Assembly: GCF_017355935.1 (NCBI RefSeq)
Contig: NZ_JAFIQT010000011.1
Location: forward strand, 1-64,000
Source: Telluribacter humicola
GTDB lineage: Bacteria; Bacteroidota; Bacteroidia; Cytophagales; Spirosomataceae
DNA: 64,000 nt
Direction of reading: 5' to 3'
This document shows positions 43,126 to 51,965 of the stretch, piece after piece (positions within the stretch are counted from its first letter, which is position 1; each line of letters starts with the position of its first letter). Position numbers and translations under genes: made by a program. The notes below the pieces were generated by a model, which was not told the origin of the DNA, ran no database searches, and was given only the letters and a program-made list of their open reading frames with translations.

Positions 43126-43860
43126 ATGCGCCTGGGATTTATACTCAAAGACTTCCTCCATTTTCTACGACATCCCACCTATTTGCTGTCCGAAGTACCC
43201 GTACGGGTGCGGGTAGTCTTTGGGCTCTTTCTGATCCTCAGTATTTTCAGAATTGCAGCCATTGTGGCCGATGTGTGGCTGATTAGGCCCCTGGCCAAAG
43301 TACTCAGTGATCAGGAACTGGCCCGACAGACGGTCTATTCAACGAGTTTTGTGGAACTGGTGGTGGGCTCACTGGTGATGGCCCCGCTGGTCGAAGAACT
43401 AGCCTACCGCTGGGGACTCCGCTTCTCACCGGCTCGTACAGCCGTGTCGGTAGGGTTGATCGTGTTTTACTGGCTACCGTTTGGAGGTACGTACTCAACC
43501 AATATCCTGAATGTATTGGATCAGCCGGGTTTCTATCTGATGGTCACCATGGCTGCGGTGGCCGGACTTACCATGTTTGCGTTGCTGAGTGTACCGCTGC
43601 TGGAGGCTTCCGTCAGCAGACGATGGCATCGGTACTTCGGCAGTATCTTCTATATAACATCGCTGCTCTTCGGCCTGATGCATATTTTCAATGTAGCCGA
43701 TCTAACCCTGAGCGTCTGGCTGCTGGCTCCCTTTATTACAGTGCAGCAGATTGTATTTGGACTCTTTAACGGCTACGTCCGGATGCGGTTTGGCTTTGTG
43801 CACGCGGTACTGCAGCACGCCCTTTTTAACCTGATCCCCCTGATGCTATTGTATGTGTAG
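43126..43860 (+). CDS. CPBP family intramembrane glutamic protease
   Basis: A 244-residue multi-pass membrane protein. The start at ATG 43126 is chosen over an upstream TTG. The family motifs are all visible: LVEELAYRWGLRF (EExxxR), SLLFGLMHIFN (FxxxH) and VLQHALFNLIPL (HxxxN-like), set in about seven hydrophobic segments. CPBP (Abi/Rce1-like) proteases cleave within the membrane; in bacteria the substrates are mostly unknown, with roles in peptide maturation or self-immunity. It is convergent with the MATE exporter, 13 bp apart. Confidence 0.9.
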   Translation: MRLGFILKDFLHFLRHPTYLLSEVPVRVRVVFGLFLILSIFRIAAIVADVWLIRPLAKVLSDQELARQTVYSTSFVELVVGSLVMAPLVEELAYRWGLRFSPARTAVSVGLIVFYWLPFGGTYSTNILNVLDQPGFYLMVTMAAVAGLTMFALLSVPLLEASVSRRWHRYFGSIFYITSLLFGLMHIFNVADLTLSVWLLAPFITVQQIVFGLFNGYVRMRFGFVHAVLQHALFNLIPLMLLYV

Positions 43861-43873
43861 CAGCCACGGATGA

Positions 43874-45241
43874 TTAATGACCACTCACCGCTTCGGGCTT
43901 GACCTCATCCAGTTTGATCTGACGAAGCTTCCGGTAAAACCGTATGGTGAGCAGCAGCGCTGAGGCCGTCAGACCTACCGACAGACCTATCCAAACACCC
44001 GTTACATCCATACCCAGCGGGAAGGCCAGTACATAGCTCATAGGCAGGGCCAGGCCCCAGTAGGCAAATAAGGTAATAACCGTAGGTACATTGACATCGG
44101 CAATACCACGCAAAGTACCCAGCCCCACGACCTGTATACCATCCGAAAGCTGGAAAAAGCCGGCAATAATAACCAGCCCCGCGGCGATGGTAGCCACCTC
44201 GGCATTATCACGGATGTAGAGGCTAACGAGCCAGTCATTAGCAGTCAGGAATAGGATGCAGCACAGACCCATGAATACCGTCACCAGCAGGAAGGCCGCC
44301 GTGCCCGCTCTCCTGACGGCTTGTATACTTTGCTGTCCGACGGCCATACCTACCCGGATACTACCCGCGGCGGCAATACCGGTGGCCATCATGTACGTAG
44401 TAGACGCCATATTGATAGCTATCTGGTGTGCGGCCAGTTGTGGTTCGCCCAGCCAACCAATCATGATCACAGCCAGGGAGAAGGCAGCGATCTCAAAGAA
44501 AAACTGGAAACCACCCGGTAAGCCAAGTTTCAGGATTTTTACACGAAGGTTCTGTAAAGAAGTGGCCAGGCCGGAAGCTATCAGGTAAGGCCGGAAAAAG
44601 GCGTCACGCTTTACGTAGTACCATATAGCTCCGGCCATGTAGATCCGGGATAGCAGGGTGCCTACGGCGGCTCCCAAGAAGCCCATATATAGGATGAGTG
44701 CGTAGTTTAGAAGGGCGTTCAGTACCAGGGCAGACATGGTAATATACATAGCCACCCTGGGGCGGGAGAGCCCGTCGCAGAGCTGACGCACAGCTATGAA
44801 CAGCAGCAGGGGTAGGTTAGATATAGTAATAATGATCATAAAAGGGCGGGCCAGTTCCGTAATATCGGGCGTCTGACGGAAGATCTGGAACTGCCAGGCA
44901 GCCAGCAGACCAATAACCCCCAGTACGGCTCCTAGTAGGAGAGCTACCTGAATACCCGCTCTGTACAGCCGGTTGATCTCGGCCTTTTCGCCCTTGCCGT
45001 AGGCCTGTGATACCAGCGCCGATACAATGGAAAGTCCACCAACCCCGATACTGCCAATGAGGAAGGTGACCGAAGTGGCTATACCGGAGGCTCCCAGCGG
45101 AACTGCGCCCAGCAGCCGCCCGATCATCAGGTTGTCAGTTACGCCCATCAGTACCACTCCCAACTGGGCTACCACGATCGGGATACTCAGCTGAAAGGTT
45201 TGTTTGATGTCGCGTTGGTACAGGCGAACTAGTGGATGCAT
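43874..45241 (-). CDS. MATE family efflux transporter
   Basis: A 455-residue multidrug/Na+ or H+ antiporter with about 12 membrane helices in two MatE halves. Characteristic segments are TFQLSIPIVVAQLGVVLMGVTDNLMIGRLLGAVPLGASGIA at the N-terminus and NMASTTYMMATGIAAAGSIRVGMAVGQ in the second half. The ATG at 45241 is preferred to a TTG 39 bp upstream, since homologues start close to the first helix. It sits in the inner membrane. The exported compound is unknown. It is divergent from the DUF4290 gene. Confidence 0.93.
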   Translation of the reverse strand: MHPLVRLYQRDIKQTFQLSIPIVVAQLGVVLMGVTDNLMIGRLLGAVPLGASGIATSVTFLIGSIGVGGLSIVSALVSQAYGKGEKAEINRLYRAGIQVALLLGAVLGVIGLLAAWQFQIFRQTPDITELARPFMIIITISNLPLLLFIAVRQLCDGLSRPRVAMYITMSALVLNALLNYALILYMGFLGAAVGTLLSRIYMAGAIWYYVKRDAFFRPYLIASGLATSLQNLRVKILKLGLPGGFQFFFEIAAFSLAVIMIGWLGEPQLAAHQIAINMASTTYMMATGIAAAGSIRVGMAVGQQSIQAVRRAGTAAFLLVTVFMGLCCILFLTANDWLVSLYIRDNAEVATIAAGLVIIAGFFQLSDGIQVVGLGTLRGIADVNVPTVITLFAYWGLALPMSYVLAFPLGMDVTGVWIGLSVGLTASALLLTIRFYRKLRQIKLDEVKPEAVSGH

Positions 45242-45348
45242 AAAGTCTGAAATTCTACTGGTTTCAATTTGGGCCTGCAAAAGTACGAAATCTAACGCGG
45301 ACCTGCTGCTAATGAGTTACACCAACTTTTTTCTCAGAAAAAACTTCT

Positions 45349-45356
45349 TAATTTTG
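45349..45356 (+). promoter_or_regulatory. Putative DUF4290-murA promoter -7 box
   Basis: TAATTTTG matches TAnnTTTG exactly, 23 bp upstream of the TTG start codon at 45380. The predicted transcript would start about 7 bases later and have a very short leader, which supports the TTG as the true start. No clear -33 TTTG was seen. Confidence 0.45.
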
Positions 45357-45379
45357 TCATTCTAAAAATCTTCACGCTC

Positions 45380-46096
45380 TTGAAAGAATACGGTAGCAAC
45401 GTACAAAAACTCGCGGATCACATCACTGCCATGCAGGATCGCGAAAAGCGCACTCTCTACGCGCATATTTTGGTGGAGCTAATGCGTCAGATTCATCCTA
45501 ACATGAAGGATAATCAGGACTACTACAACAAGCTCTGGGACGATCTCTATATCATATCGGGTTTTGAACTGGATGTTGACAGTCCCTATCCACCGCCGTC
45601 CAAAGAAGTACTGGGCCGCAAACCCCTAAGAGTGGATTACAATCAGCAGAATCTTAATTTTCGCCACTACGGCCGGAATGTGGAGCTACTGGTAGAGAAA
45701 GCCATACAGACCGAAGACAAGGACGATCGTCTGGCTTTTGTATCGTACCTGTTCCGGTTGATGCGCTCATTCTATAACACCTGGAACAAGGATAATCCGG
45801 AGGATGTCGTGCTACTGGAGCATATGGAGATCCTGGCGGATGGACAGCTGAAGGAAGAGATCGACTATATTCGTCAGAATGGACCAATAGAAGCTTCCCC
45901 CAAAGACAGGAACAGCAATCCGGAGCGTGGCCGGAACAGCCAGCCTACGGGCTATCAGGCGCAGACCAGTGGTTACAATAACAACAATGACCGGTCTTCC
46001 AATAACTCCAGCAATAATCGTAATCGGCACAATAACAATAAGTACTCAAACCGCAATAACAACAATAATAACAATAACCGGAACCGCAGGAAATAA
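45380..46096 (+). CDS. DUF4290 domain-containing protein
   Basis: A 238-residue cytoplasmic protein. The N-terminal 170 residues match DUF4290, a Bacteroidota family of unknown function: KEYGSNVQKLADHITAMQDREKRTLYAHILVELMRQIHPN at the start, then DYYNKLWDDLYIISGFELDVDSPYP and RHYGRNVELLVEKAI. The last 60 residues are an Asn/Arg-rich disordered tail (NNNNDRSSNN, then repeated N and R). It starts with TTG; no in-frame ATG lies upstream. It precedes murA on the same strand, an arrangement that I recall from many Bacteroidota genomes, and may be linked to wall synthesis. Confidence 0.9.
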   Translation: MKEYGSNVQKLADHITAMQDREKRTLYAHILVELMRQIHPNMKDNQDYYNKLWDDLYIISGFELDVDSPYPPPSKEVLGRKPLRVDYNQQNLNFRHYGRNVELLVEKAIQTEDKDDRLAFVSYLFRLMRSFYNTWNKDNPEDVVLLEHMEILADGQLKEEIDYIRQNGPIEASPKDRNSNPERGRNSQPTGYQAQTSGYNNNNDRSSNNSSNNRNRHNNNKYSNRNNNNNNNNRNRRK

Positions 46097-46302
46097 AACT
46101 TGTAATCCGGCTGAGCTACCTTTTTATCCGGCTGCCGGCTTGGATCTCCTACCCAAAGCCGGTTTCGGATGTTTGAGTATTTAATATACTAATTTAGCAT
46201 CAAGAGATCTTACAATCAGCAAATGTAAAACCATCTGCTGATTGAGTCGTTATTTTGATAGCCAAGACTTTTACGGCATTTTCCAAGACTTTTCAATTAC
46301 TT

Positions 46303-47610
46303 ATGGCTTCATTCAAAATTGCAGGTGACTGCCGCCTTAAAGGAGAACTGATACCCCAGGGAGCTAAAAATGAGGCTCTGCAGATCCTATGCGCAGTACT
46401 ACTCACCAAGGAACCCGTTACAATTCATAATATACCTAATATCCGTGATGTAAATCAGCTGATCGACCTGCTGGCCGACCTGGGCGTTCGTCAAAATCGC
46501 CTGAGCGACTCATCGATCCGGTTCGAAGCCAGTGATGTACACGTGGAGCATCTGGAGTCTGACTCGTATCGTCAGAAAGGATCAGCGCTTCGTGGTTCGG
46601 TGATGCTGCTGGGACCGATGCTGGCCCGCTTCCGTAAGGGGCGTATTCCTCGCCCGGGCGGAGACAAAATCGGTCGCCGTCGCATGGATACCCACTTTAT
46701 AGGTTTCGAAAAGCTAGGAGCCAAGTTTTCCTTTTCAAGCGATGACGATGGCTTCTACAAGGTAGATGCAACCAACCTTAAAGGAGCATATATATTGCTG
46801 GATGAAGCTTCGGTAACGGGTACTGCCAATGTACTGATGGCCGCAGTTATGGCCGAAGGTACTACTACCATTTATAACGCGGCCTGCGAGCCTTATCTGC
46901 AGCAGTTGTGCCGGATGCTGAATCGCATGGGAGCCAAAATCTCCGGCGTAGGCTCCAACCTGCTGACCATTGAGGGTGTATCCGAGCTGCACGGTACTGA
47001 GCATACCATGCTTCCCGATATGATTGAGATTGGTAGCTTCATTGGTCTGGCGGCTATGACTCAGTCGGAGATCACCATCAAGAACTGCCAGATCCCGATG
47101 CTTGGTATCATGCCTGACATATTCAAAAGGCTGGGTATTCAGATGGAGTTCCGTGAAGATGATATATTCATACCCGCTCAGGAGCGCTACCGCATTGAGA
47201 CCTTCCTGGATGGCTCTTCCATGACCGTTGCCGATGCTCCCTGGCCGGGCTTTACGCCTGACCTGCTCAGCATAGTACTGGTGACGGCCGTGCAGGCAGA
47301 GGGAACGGTACTGATTCATCAGAAGATGTTCGAGAGCCGCCTGTTCTTTGTAGATAAGCTGATCGAGATGGGAGCACAGATTGTACTATGTGATCCGCAC
47401 CGCGCTATTGTGGTAGGTCTGAACCGGACTACGCAACTACGGGGCATCCGTATGACTTCGCCCGATATCCGGGCTGGGGTGGCCCTGCTGATTGCTGCCA
47501 TGTCAGCCAAAGGCGTAAGTATTATTGATAATATCGAGCAGATCGACCGTGGTTATCAAAACATCGATACGCGTCTCAATGCGATTGGTGCCGAGATAGT
47601 TCGCTTATAA
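46303..47610 (+). CDS. murA: UDP-N-acetylglucosamine 1-carboxyvinyltransferase
   Basis: A 435-residue enzyme that transfers enolpyruvate from PEP to UDP-GlcNAc, the first committed step of peptidoglycan synthesis in the cytoplasm. The start at ATG 46303 (MASFKIAGDCRLKGELIPQGAKNEAL) is chosen over a TTG 48 bp upstream. The EPSP-synthase-like inside-out barrel is complete: KNEAL near the start, LRGSVMLLGPMLARF, and the C-terminal RGYQNIDTRLNAIGAEI. In the catalytic loop RPGGDKIGRRRMD, Asp121 stands where E. coli MurA has Cys115; this substitution is known to make MurA insensitive to fosfomycin. It is downstream of the DUF4290 gene. Confidence 0.96.
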   Translation: MASFKIAGDCRLKGELIPQGAKNEALQILCAVLLTKEPVTIHNIPNIRDVNQLIDLLADLGVRQNRLSDSSIRFEASDVHVEHLESDSYRQKGSALRGSVMLLGPMLARFRKGRIPRPGGDKIGRRRMDTHFIGFEKLGAKFSFSSDDDGFYKVDATNLKGAYILLDEASVTGTANVLMAAVMAEGTTTIYNAACEPYLQQLCRMLNRMGAKISGVGSNLLTIEGVSELHGTEHTMLPDMIEIGSFIGLAAMTQSEITIKNCQIPMLGIMPDIFKRLGIQMEFREDDIFIPAQERYRIETFLDGSSMTVADAPWPGFTPDLLSIVLVTAVQAEGTVLIHQKMFESRLFFVDKLIEMGAQIVLCDPHRAIVVGLNRTTQLRGIRMTSPDIRAGVALLIAAMSAKGVSIIDNIEQIDRGYQNIDTRLNAIGAEIVRL

Positions 47611-47625
47611 TATATGGACTTAGAA

Positions 47626-47658
47626 ACAGAGGCGAGCTCCCTAAGAGCTCGCCTCTGT
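47626..47658. terminator. Bidirectional terminator murA/wzi
   Basis: Perfect 14-base arms (47626-47639 and 47645-47658) are followed by TCTTT on the plus strand. It lies between the converging murA and Wzi-like genes. Confidence 0.9.
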
Positions 47659-47661
47659 TCT

Positions 47662-49290
47662 TTAAAAGGGAAGTCGGTGAAGAATATCCGGTGCTGGCCG
47701 GGTACTCCATCCCGTAGTCCTGAGCCCCAGGTACATTCCCACTGCTTTTGGATACAGATCGCCACGGTCATAAGCTACCTGGCCAATTAGCCGCGTATTG
47801 CCCCAGGAAAAGGCAGGCAGCTCAAAGCCTACAAGTGATGAAAGCTGACGTACCTCCGGATTGAATGCTATGTTATGATTACCGAAGTTCTGGCTGTACG
47901 ATACTTTAGCCCGGACCAGAACCCGGCTAGCCACCAGTGCTTCGACACCCATATGATAGGCAACGACGCTATTATTTGGGAAGAACTCACCGGCGCCTCC
48001 TACATCTTCCCGGATCTCGGCCCGTGGGGTTATGAAGGGAGTACCTAATCCACGTCCAAAATACGACCATCCTTCCCGGTATTGTCCGTGGTTAAAGTAG
48101 TTGTCGTTGCCCATAAAGCGCGAAGTGGGCACTACAAACGTTTCTCCCGACTGGCTTTTGGAATAAAACCACTCAAGTAGCGCCCCCCTTAGTAGCACAA
48201 GAGGTTTATAATCAGGATGCATTTTGGGTTTCCAGCTTAGACCGTATAATCCATCCGGGAAGTTCCTGAATACTAGGCCCGAAGCATCCTCAAATGGGTG
48301 CTGATGGTACAGCAGCAAAGTACCTTCCGAAAAACGGTAGTCCATAGCCAGATCGTAGTGGCCTACATGGTTACCTACCCGGTTTGTTCCATCAAATACG
48401 GTGTATCGGTCATTTTTGGATTGCTTAGGCAGCTTACCCAAAAGTATTCCCCAAATAAAATCCTGGAACGAACGGGTCAGTTTACCATTGACAGCTACGG
48501 GGCTATTGAGCAGGTACTCGGCTTCTCCTCCCCAGGTAGCATGGTGATTCAAGCCTGCGAATAAATGAAAGCGCCCCTTGGCCGGCCCGAAGCGTGCAGC
48601 AATATTTTTTTGATGTAGCAGCACCTTCTGAATGTATGGCGTATTAAACCATCCGTGCGAGAAGGTACCTTTGATACCAACGTAATCGTGGAGAAAAGGC
48701 AGGGATACGTAGTCGGCAATTCGAATCTGTACTTTGGGTATGGGTAAGGCGTTACCGGCCCATGAGTAGGAACCAGAAGTAAGCGTGGTATCCATTACGC
48801 CAAATACTTCACGGCGGCGTCCGGCTATTAACTCTAGAAACTTCCAGCCAACTTTGGCATAGGCTTCGGGAAGAAGTGCTTGTGGATCAGCCCCTGCATT
48901 CAATACCCCTTCAACGCCTGCTCCCCAGCTAAACGAGCGTGAACCAGTCCGGGTACTATCCTTTATGTCGAACCTAGAGTCGTAGTGAAGGCCCAAAAGT
49001 GCCGAGGCCGTAGGGGTAGATGTAGGCGTACGGCCCCACTGATTGGCTTTCAGCCAGAAAGGCGTTGCAGCATCCGTCGATACGTAGCCGCCTGCTTGTC
49101 CGTAGGTGTACAGACCAGCGGGTTGTACAGGCTGAGCAGTCGCATAGGCTTGTAATAATAGAATCAATGCCCCGGAAGCAGCCCAGCGAAAAGTATTTCG
49201 GGTTGCGTTTGAAAGCCAATGGCGGTAGGTAAGAAGGAATAAATGAGTGGGAGTGGGGCGGAAGTAGATGAGAGTGTACAGGTATGCCAT
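47662..49290 (-). CDS. Capsule assembly Wzi family outer-membrane protein
   Basis: A 542-residue outer-membrane beta-barrel of the Wzi family. A long N-terminal segment leads to a hydrophobic signal region (about 34-53, AASGALILLLQAYATAQ). The sequence YVSTDAATPFWLKANQWGRTP and SRFDIKDSTRTGSRSFSWGAGVEG is typical of Bacteroidota Wzi homologues. Wzi binds capsular polysaccharide at the cell surface in E. coli; here no capsule genes adjoin it, and the ligand is unknown. The start may lie internal to the ATG at 49290, because about 30 residues precede the signal helix. It converges on murA. Confidence 0.88.
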   Translation of the reverse strand: MAYLYTLIYFRPTPTHLFLLTYRHWLSNATRNTFRWAASGALILLLQAYATAQPVQPAGLYTYGQAGGYVSTDAATPFWLKANQWGRTPTSTPTASALLGLHYDSRFDIKDSTRTGSRSFSWGAGVEGVLNAGADPQALLPEAYAKVGWKFLELIAGRRREVFGVMDTTLTSGSYSWAGNALPIPKVQIRIADYVSLPFLHDYVGIKGTFSHGWFNTPYIQKVLLHQKNIAARFGPAKGRFHLFAGLNHHATWGGEAEYLLNSPVAVNGKLTRSFQDFIWGILLGKLPKQSKNDRYTVFDGTNRVGNHVGHYDLAMDYRFSEGTLLLYHQHPFEDASGLVFRNFPDGLYGLSWKPKMHPDYKPLVLLRGALLEWFYSKSQSGETFVVPTSRFMGNDNYFNHGQYREGWSYFGRGLGTPFITPRAEIREDVGGAGEFFPNNSVVAYHMGVEALVASRVLVRAKVSYSQNFGNHNIAFNPEVRQLSSLVGFELPAFSWGNTRLIGQVAYDRGDLYPKAVGMYLGLRTTGWSTRPAPDILHRLPF

Positions 49291-49378
49291 AGGCCTAAGC
49301 GGTTCAGGGTTAAGAGGTATCGTTCAGGAAATGACAGAGGAGGCGCAATATGTAATAAGCAATAAAAGGGCGTTTTGT

Positions 49379-50122
49379 TTAGATATCTTTCAGGATACCT
49401 ACACGCAGAAGAAGGGGAAACTCAACTTTTTGGACTCCTTCTCCCCAAAAAGCGACCAGTGTCGCCTCTAAACCGACTACTGGGTCGTACTGGTTAACTT
49501 GCTGAAAATGACGTACGGCAGACCAGGTCCGCAGATAATTAGTAAAGGTGGAGAGTGACCAGTCATACTGTATCAGATACGATCCCGATATAACAATTTC
49601 TTTATATGGAAAAGGAATAGTTTTATACTCTTCGTCCAGATAGCGGCGCTCGGGATCCCAGTAAGAGCCTACGACATGGGTGTAAAAATTATCGATGATC
49701 GGGTTTATCTTAGTCGAAATGCGACACAGACCGTACCCTATAACCGCCAGGACTCCCTCCGGGCGAAGTACACGATTAACTTCTCGATAAAATTTTTCAA
49801 AATCAAACCAGTGGATGGCCTGCGCGACAGTAATCAGATCAAAGGCCGCGTCAGGAGCTGAAGTATGCTCTGCTGGCTCTATGAGATAAGTGATATTGCT
49901 CCTCTGCGGTGCTTCTGCCAGTTGCTTTTGGCTAATATCAGTGGCTATGACCCAGTCAAAATAGTCTGACAGGAGTATGGCTAGTTGTCCATTTCCCGTG
50001 CCACAGTCCCAAGCTGCCTGTCGGGCCGGAGCCAGTGATGCAAGCTTCTCCACGAGAGCCGCCGGATAGGTAGGTCTGTACTGTGCATAACGTGTGGCCT
50101 GTTCTGAAAAATTATCCTTCAT
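49379..50122 (-). CDS. Class I SAM-dependent methyltransferase
   Basis: A 247-residue cytoplasmic enzyme of the Methyltransf_11 type. The N-terminus MKDNFSEQATRYAQYRPTYPAALVEKL is common in this group. The SAM-binding motif I is AAWDCGTGNGQLAILL (about residues 36-51), with the acidic residue in VIATDISQKQL and the motif AAFDLITVAQAIHWFDFEKFYREVNRVLRPEGVLAVI. The start at the second ATG (50122) gives this standard beginning. The substrate is unknown; homologues methylate small molecules. It is divergent from a membrane zincin gene. Confidence 0.9.
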   Translation of the reverse strand: MKDNFSEQATRYAQYRPTYPAALVEKLASLAPARQAAWDCGTGNGQLAILLSDYFDWVIATDISQKQLAEAPQRSNITYLIEPAEHTSAPDAAFDLITVAQAIHWFDFEKFYREVNRVLRPEGVLAVIGYGLCRISTKINPIIDNFYTHVVGSYWDPERRYLDEEYKTIPFPYKEIVISGSYLIQYDWSLSTFTNYLRTWSAVRHFQQVNQYDPVVGLEATLVAFWGEGVQKVEFPLLLRVGILKDI

Positions 50123-50203
50123 GAGGCACATTTATTAGTGTGTGATTATGAAAGATAAATAATTTTTGTACATCTTGTTGCAACTCTCCTCCTTAACTAA
50201 ATA

Positions 50204-50953
50204 ATGTCATCTAGAAAGATGAGCAAACCCTCCGTCCAGGATCTGTACGAGTCGGATCAGTACCGGCTTGTTGAGTCTTTTTCGATTGATGAAATGGCTG
50301 AGTTCTTAGCCCGTGAGGCTAAAACCAGCAAGCTTAGCCATTCTCAGGCGCGTACGCTGAAGGCCTCCGGGCTGGTGTTGATTCTTGTAGCCTCTATTGG
50401 TACAGGGGGAGTGATCGGATGGCTGGTAGGGACTATACTGAAAGCAGAAGGAAATGGATTTATTGTATCCCCTTTATTTCAGGTAGCACTTGCTTTTGTG
50501 ACGTTCTTTTTTGTCGCGTTGCCGGTACACGAAGGCATCCATGCTCTGGTATTCAAGTACCTGGGAGCCGAAAAAGTAGGCTTTGGCTACTCCCTGAAAA
50601 GCCTGATGGTGTATTCCTATGCGCAACGCTTTGTCATGACGCTCCGTGAGAATGCCCTGGTGGCCGCTATGCCGTTTGTAGTAATTTCTCTGCTGCTCGT
50701 AATCTTAATAGCCGCTGTACCCGGTCTGCGGTTGCTCTGGTTCTTACTCCTTATTCTGCACTCGCTGGGCTGTCTGGGCGATTTTATGCTGATCAAGTAC
50801 ACTTACCGCAACCAGGGGCGCATCATGTACACCTACGACGATCTGGATGAAAAGCGGACGTACTTTTTTGAAGAAATCCCTGCCGAACCTACCCGGAAGG
50901 TAGTCAGCAGGGATAAAGACAAAGGGGCTGTATCGCTTCAGAAACAAGCGTAA
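50204..50953 (+). CDS. DUF3267 putative membrane zinc peptidase
   Basis: A 249-residue membrane protein with about four hydrophobic segments (around 52-75, 85-108, 142-170 and 172-195). Between the second and third is ALPVHEGIHALVFKYLGAEKVGFGYS, an HExxH zinc motif typical of the DUF3267 family of predicted zincins. The N-terminus and C-terminus are charged and cytoplasmic. The substrate and role are unknown. It converges on the DUF1080 gene, only 4 bp apart, without a terminator between them. Confidence 0.85.
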   Translation: MSSRKMSKPSVQDLYESDQYRLVESFSIDEMAEFLAREAKTSKLSHSQARTLKASGLVLILVASIGTGGVIGWLVGTILKAEGNGFIVSPLFQVALAFVTFFFVALPVHEGIHALVFKYLGAEKVGFGYSLKSLMVYSYAQRFVMTLRENALVAAMPFVVISLLLVILIAAVPGLRLLWFLLLILHSLGCLGDFMLIKYTYRNQGRIMYTYDDLDEKRTYFFEEIPAEPTRKVVSRDKDKGAVSLQKQA

Positions 50954-50957
50954 TGCT

Positions 50958-51818
50958 CTACTTCTTCTTGCCGTAGGTACAAAGTGTATTATCAGCTTTT
51001 ACGTAGTACGACTTAAAGTTGGTAGCCTTAGGATCCATACAGCCTTTCAGATCCAGAATCTCTACTTTTCTAAACTCTACCGGATGGCTTTCGCTTTGCA
51101 GTGAGATAGAGCCTTCGGCCAGTAGTTTGCCATCAACCTTGAACTGTGGGTCAAATCCGCTTACTACGCCGCCACCAATCTGGGGTTTCTGGTATTCGAG
51201 TACCTGCTCTCCGTTGATATAGTGCCTGATCAGCGAATCACCCAGGACCAGTACTTCGGCCCGTACCCACTGGTCACCGTTGTAGGTTTTGGAGGTAGAG
51301 TTGATACAGTGGCGGGTGTCCAGCTTGCCTTCATACACTACGTGCGTACCGGGCGTACATAGGTTACAGGTAGTACGCTCGCCTTTGTCCAGGCCACCCA
51401 ATAGCTGTACTTCAATGGATATCGGGAAATCCTGATCTTTGCCCATGGTAGCAGCGGGTTGTCCGTGTACCATGATACCGCTGTTGCGCTTCGCCCAGCC
51501 TTCGCCCCCCTTGGGCTGCTCACCCACAAATCTATACTCAACTGCTACCCGATAATACGAGAAGGGCTTTTTGTAGAAGATATGTCCGTACTGGAACTTG
51601 AAGTCATCATACTGGTCATAGCGAACTACCATCTTACCATCCTCCACCCGGAAGGTATTGCCATAATTTTCGTTGAGTTCGTGGCCACGGATCTTGATGT
51701 CCCAGCCACTCAGATCTTTGCCGTTGAATAATTGCTGCCACTCTTCTTTACTCTGTTTCTTCTGGGCTGTTGCTGCGAGAGTGATAAAGCTCAACAGGAT
51801 ACTGAACGCTAATTTCAT
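50958..51818 (-). CDS. DUF1080 (3-keto-disaccharide hydrolase-like) secreted protein
   Basis: A 286-residue periplasmic protein with a signal peptide (MKLAFSILLSFITLAATAQ). The DUF1080 concanavalin-like jelly roll is clear: EEWQQLFNGKDLSGWDIKIRGHELNENYGNTFRVEDGKMVVRY, RNSGIMVHGQ, and GSISLQSESHPVEFRKVEILDL. Members have been linked to cleavage of 3-keto-glycosides and to polysaccharide degradation. The final 25 residues (MDPKATNFKSYYVKADNTLC) form a short Cys-containing extension. It is monocistronic. Confidence 0.9.
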   Translation of the reverse strand: MKLAFSILLSFITLAATAQKKQSKEEWQQLFNGKDLSGWDIKIRGHELNENYGNTFRVEDGKMVVRYDQYDDFKFQYGHIFYKKPFSYYRVAVEYRFVGEQPKGGEGWAKRNSGIMVHGQPAATMGKDQDFPISIEVQLLGGLDKGERTTCNLCTPGTHVVYEGKLDTRHCINSTSKTYNGDQWVRAEVLVLGDSLIRHYINGEQVLEYQKPQIGGGVVSGFDPQFKVDGKLLAEGSISLQSESHPVEFRKVEILDLKGCMDPKATNFKSYYVKADNTLCTYGKKK

Positions 51819-51965
51819 AAGCAGGTATAGGTATAGTAATTTTTTGAATAGGCAAAGATGGCCGATATTTTAAAGGTAGAGAAGGATAAAGTCGAAATTA
51901 ACCACGGGTCCGAGTGAAAAGGCGCGGGAGCTGCCCGCTTGCATACCTGCTTTACAGGCTACTAG

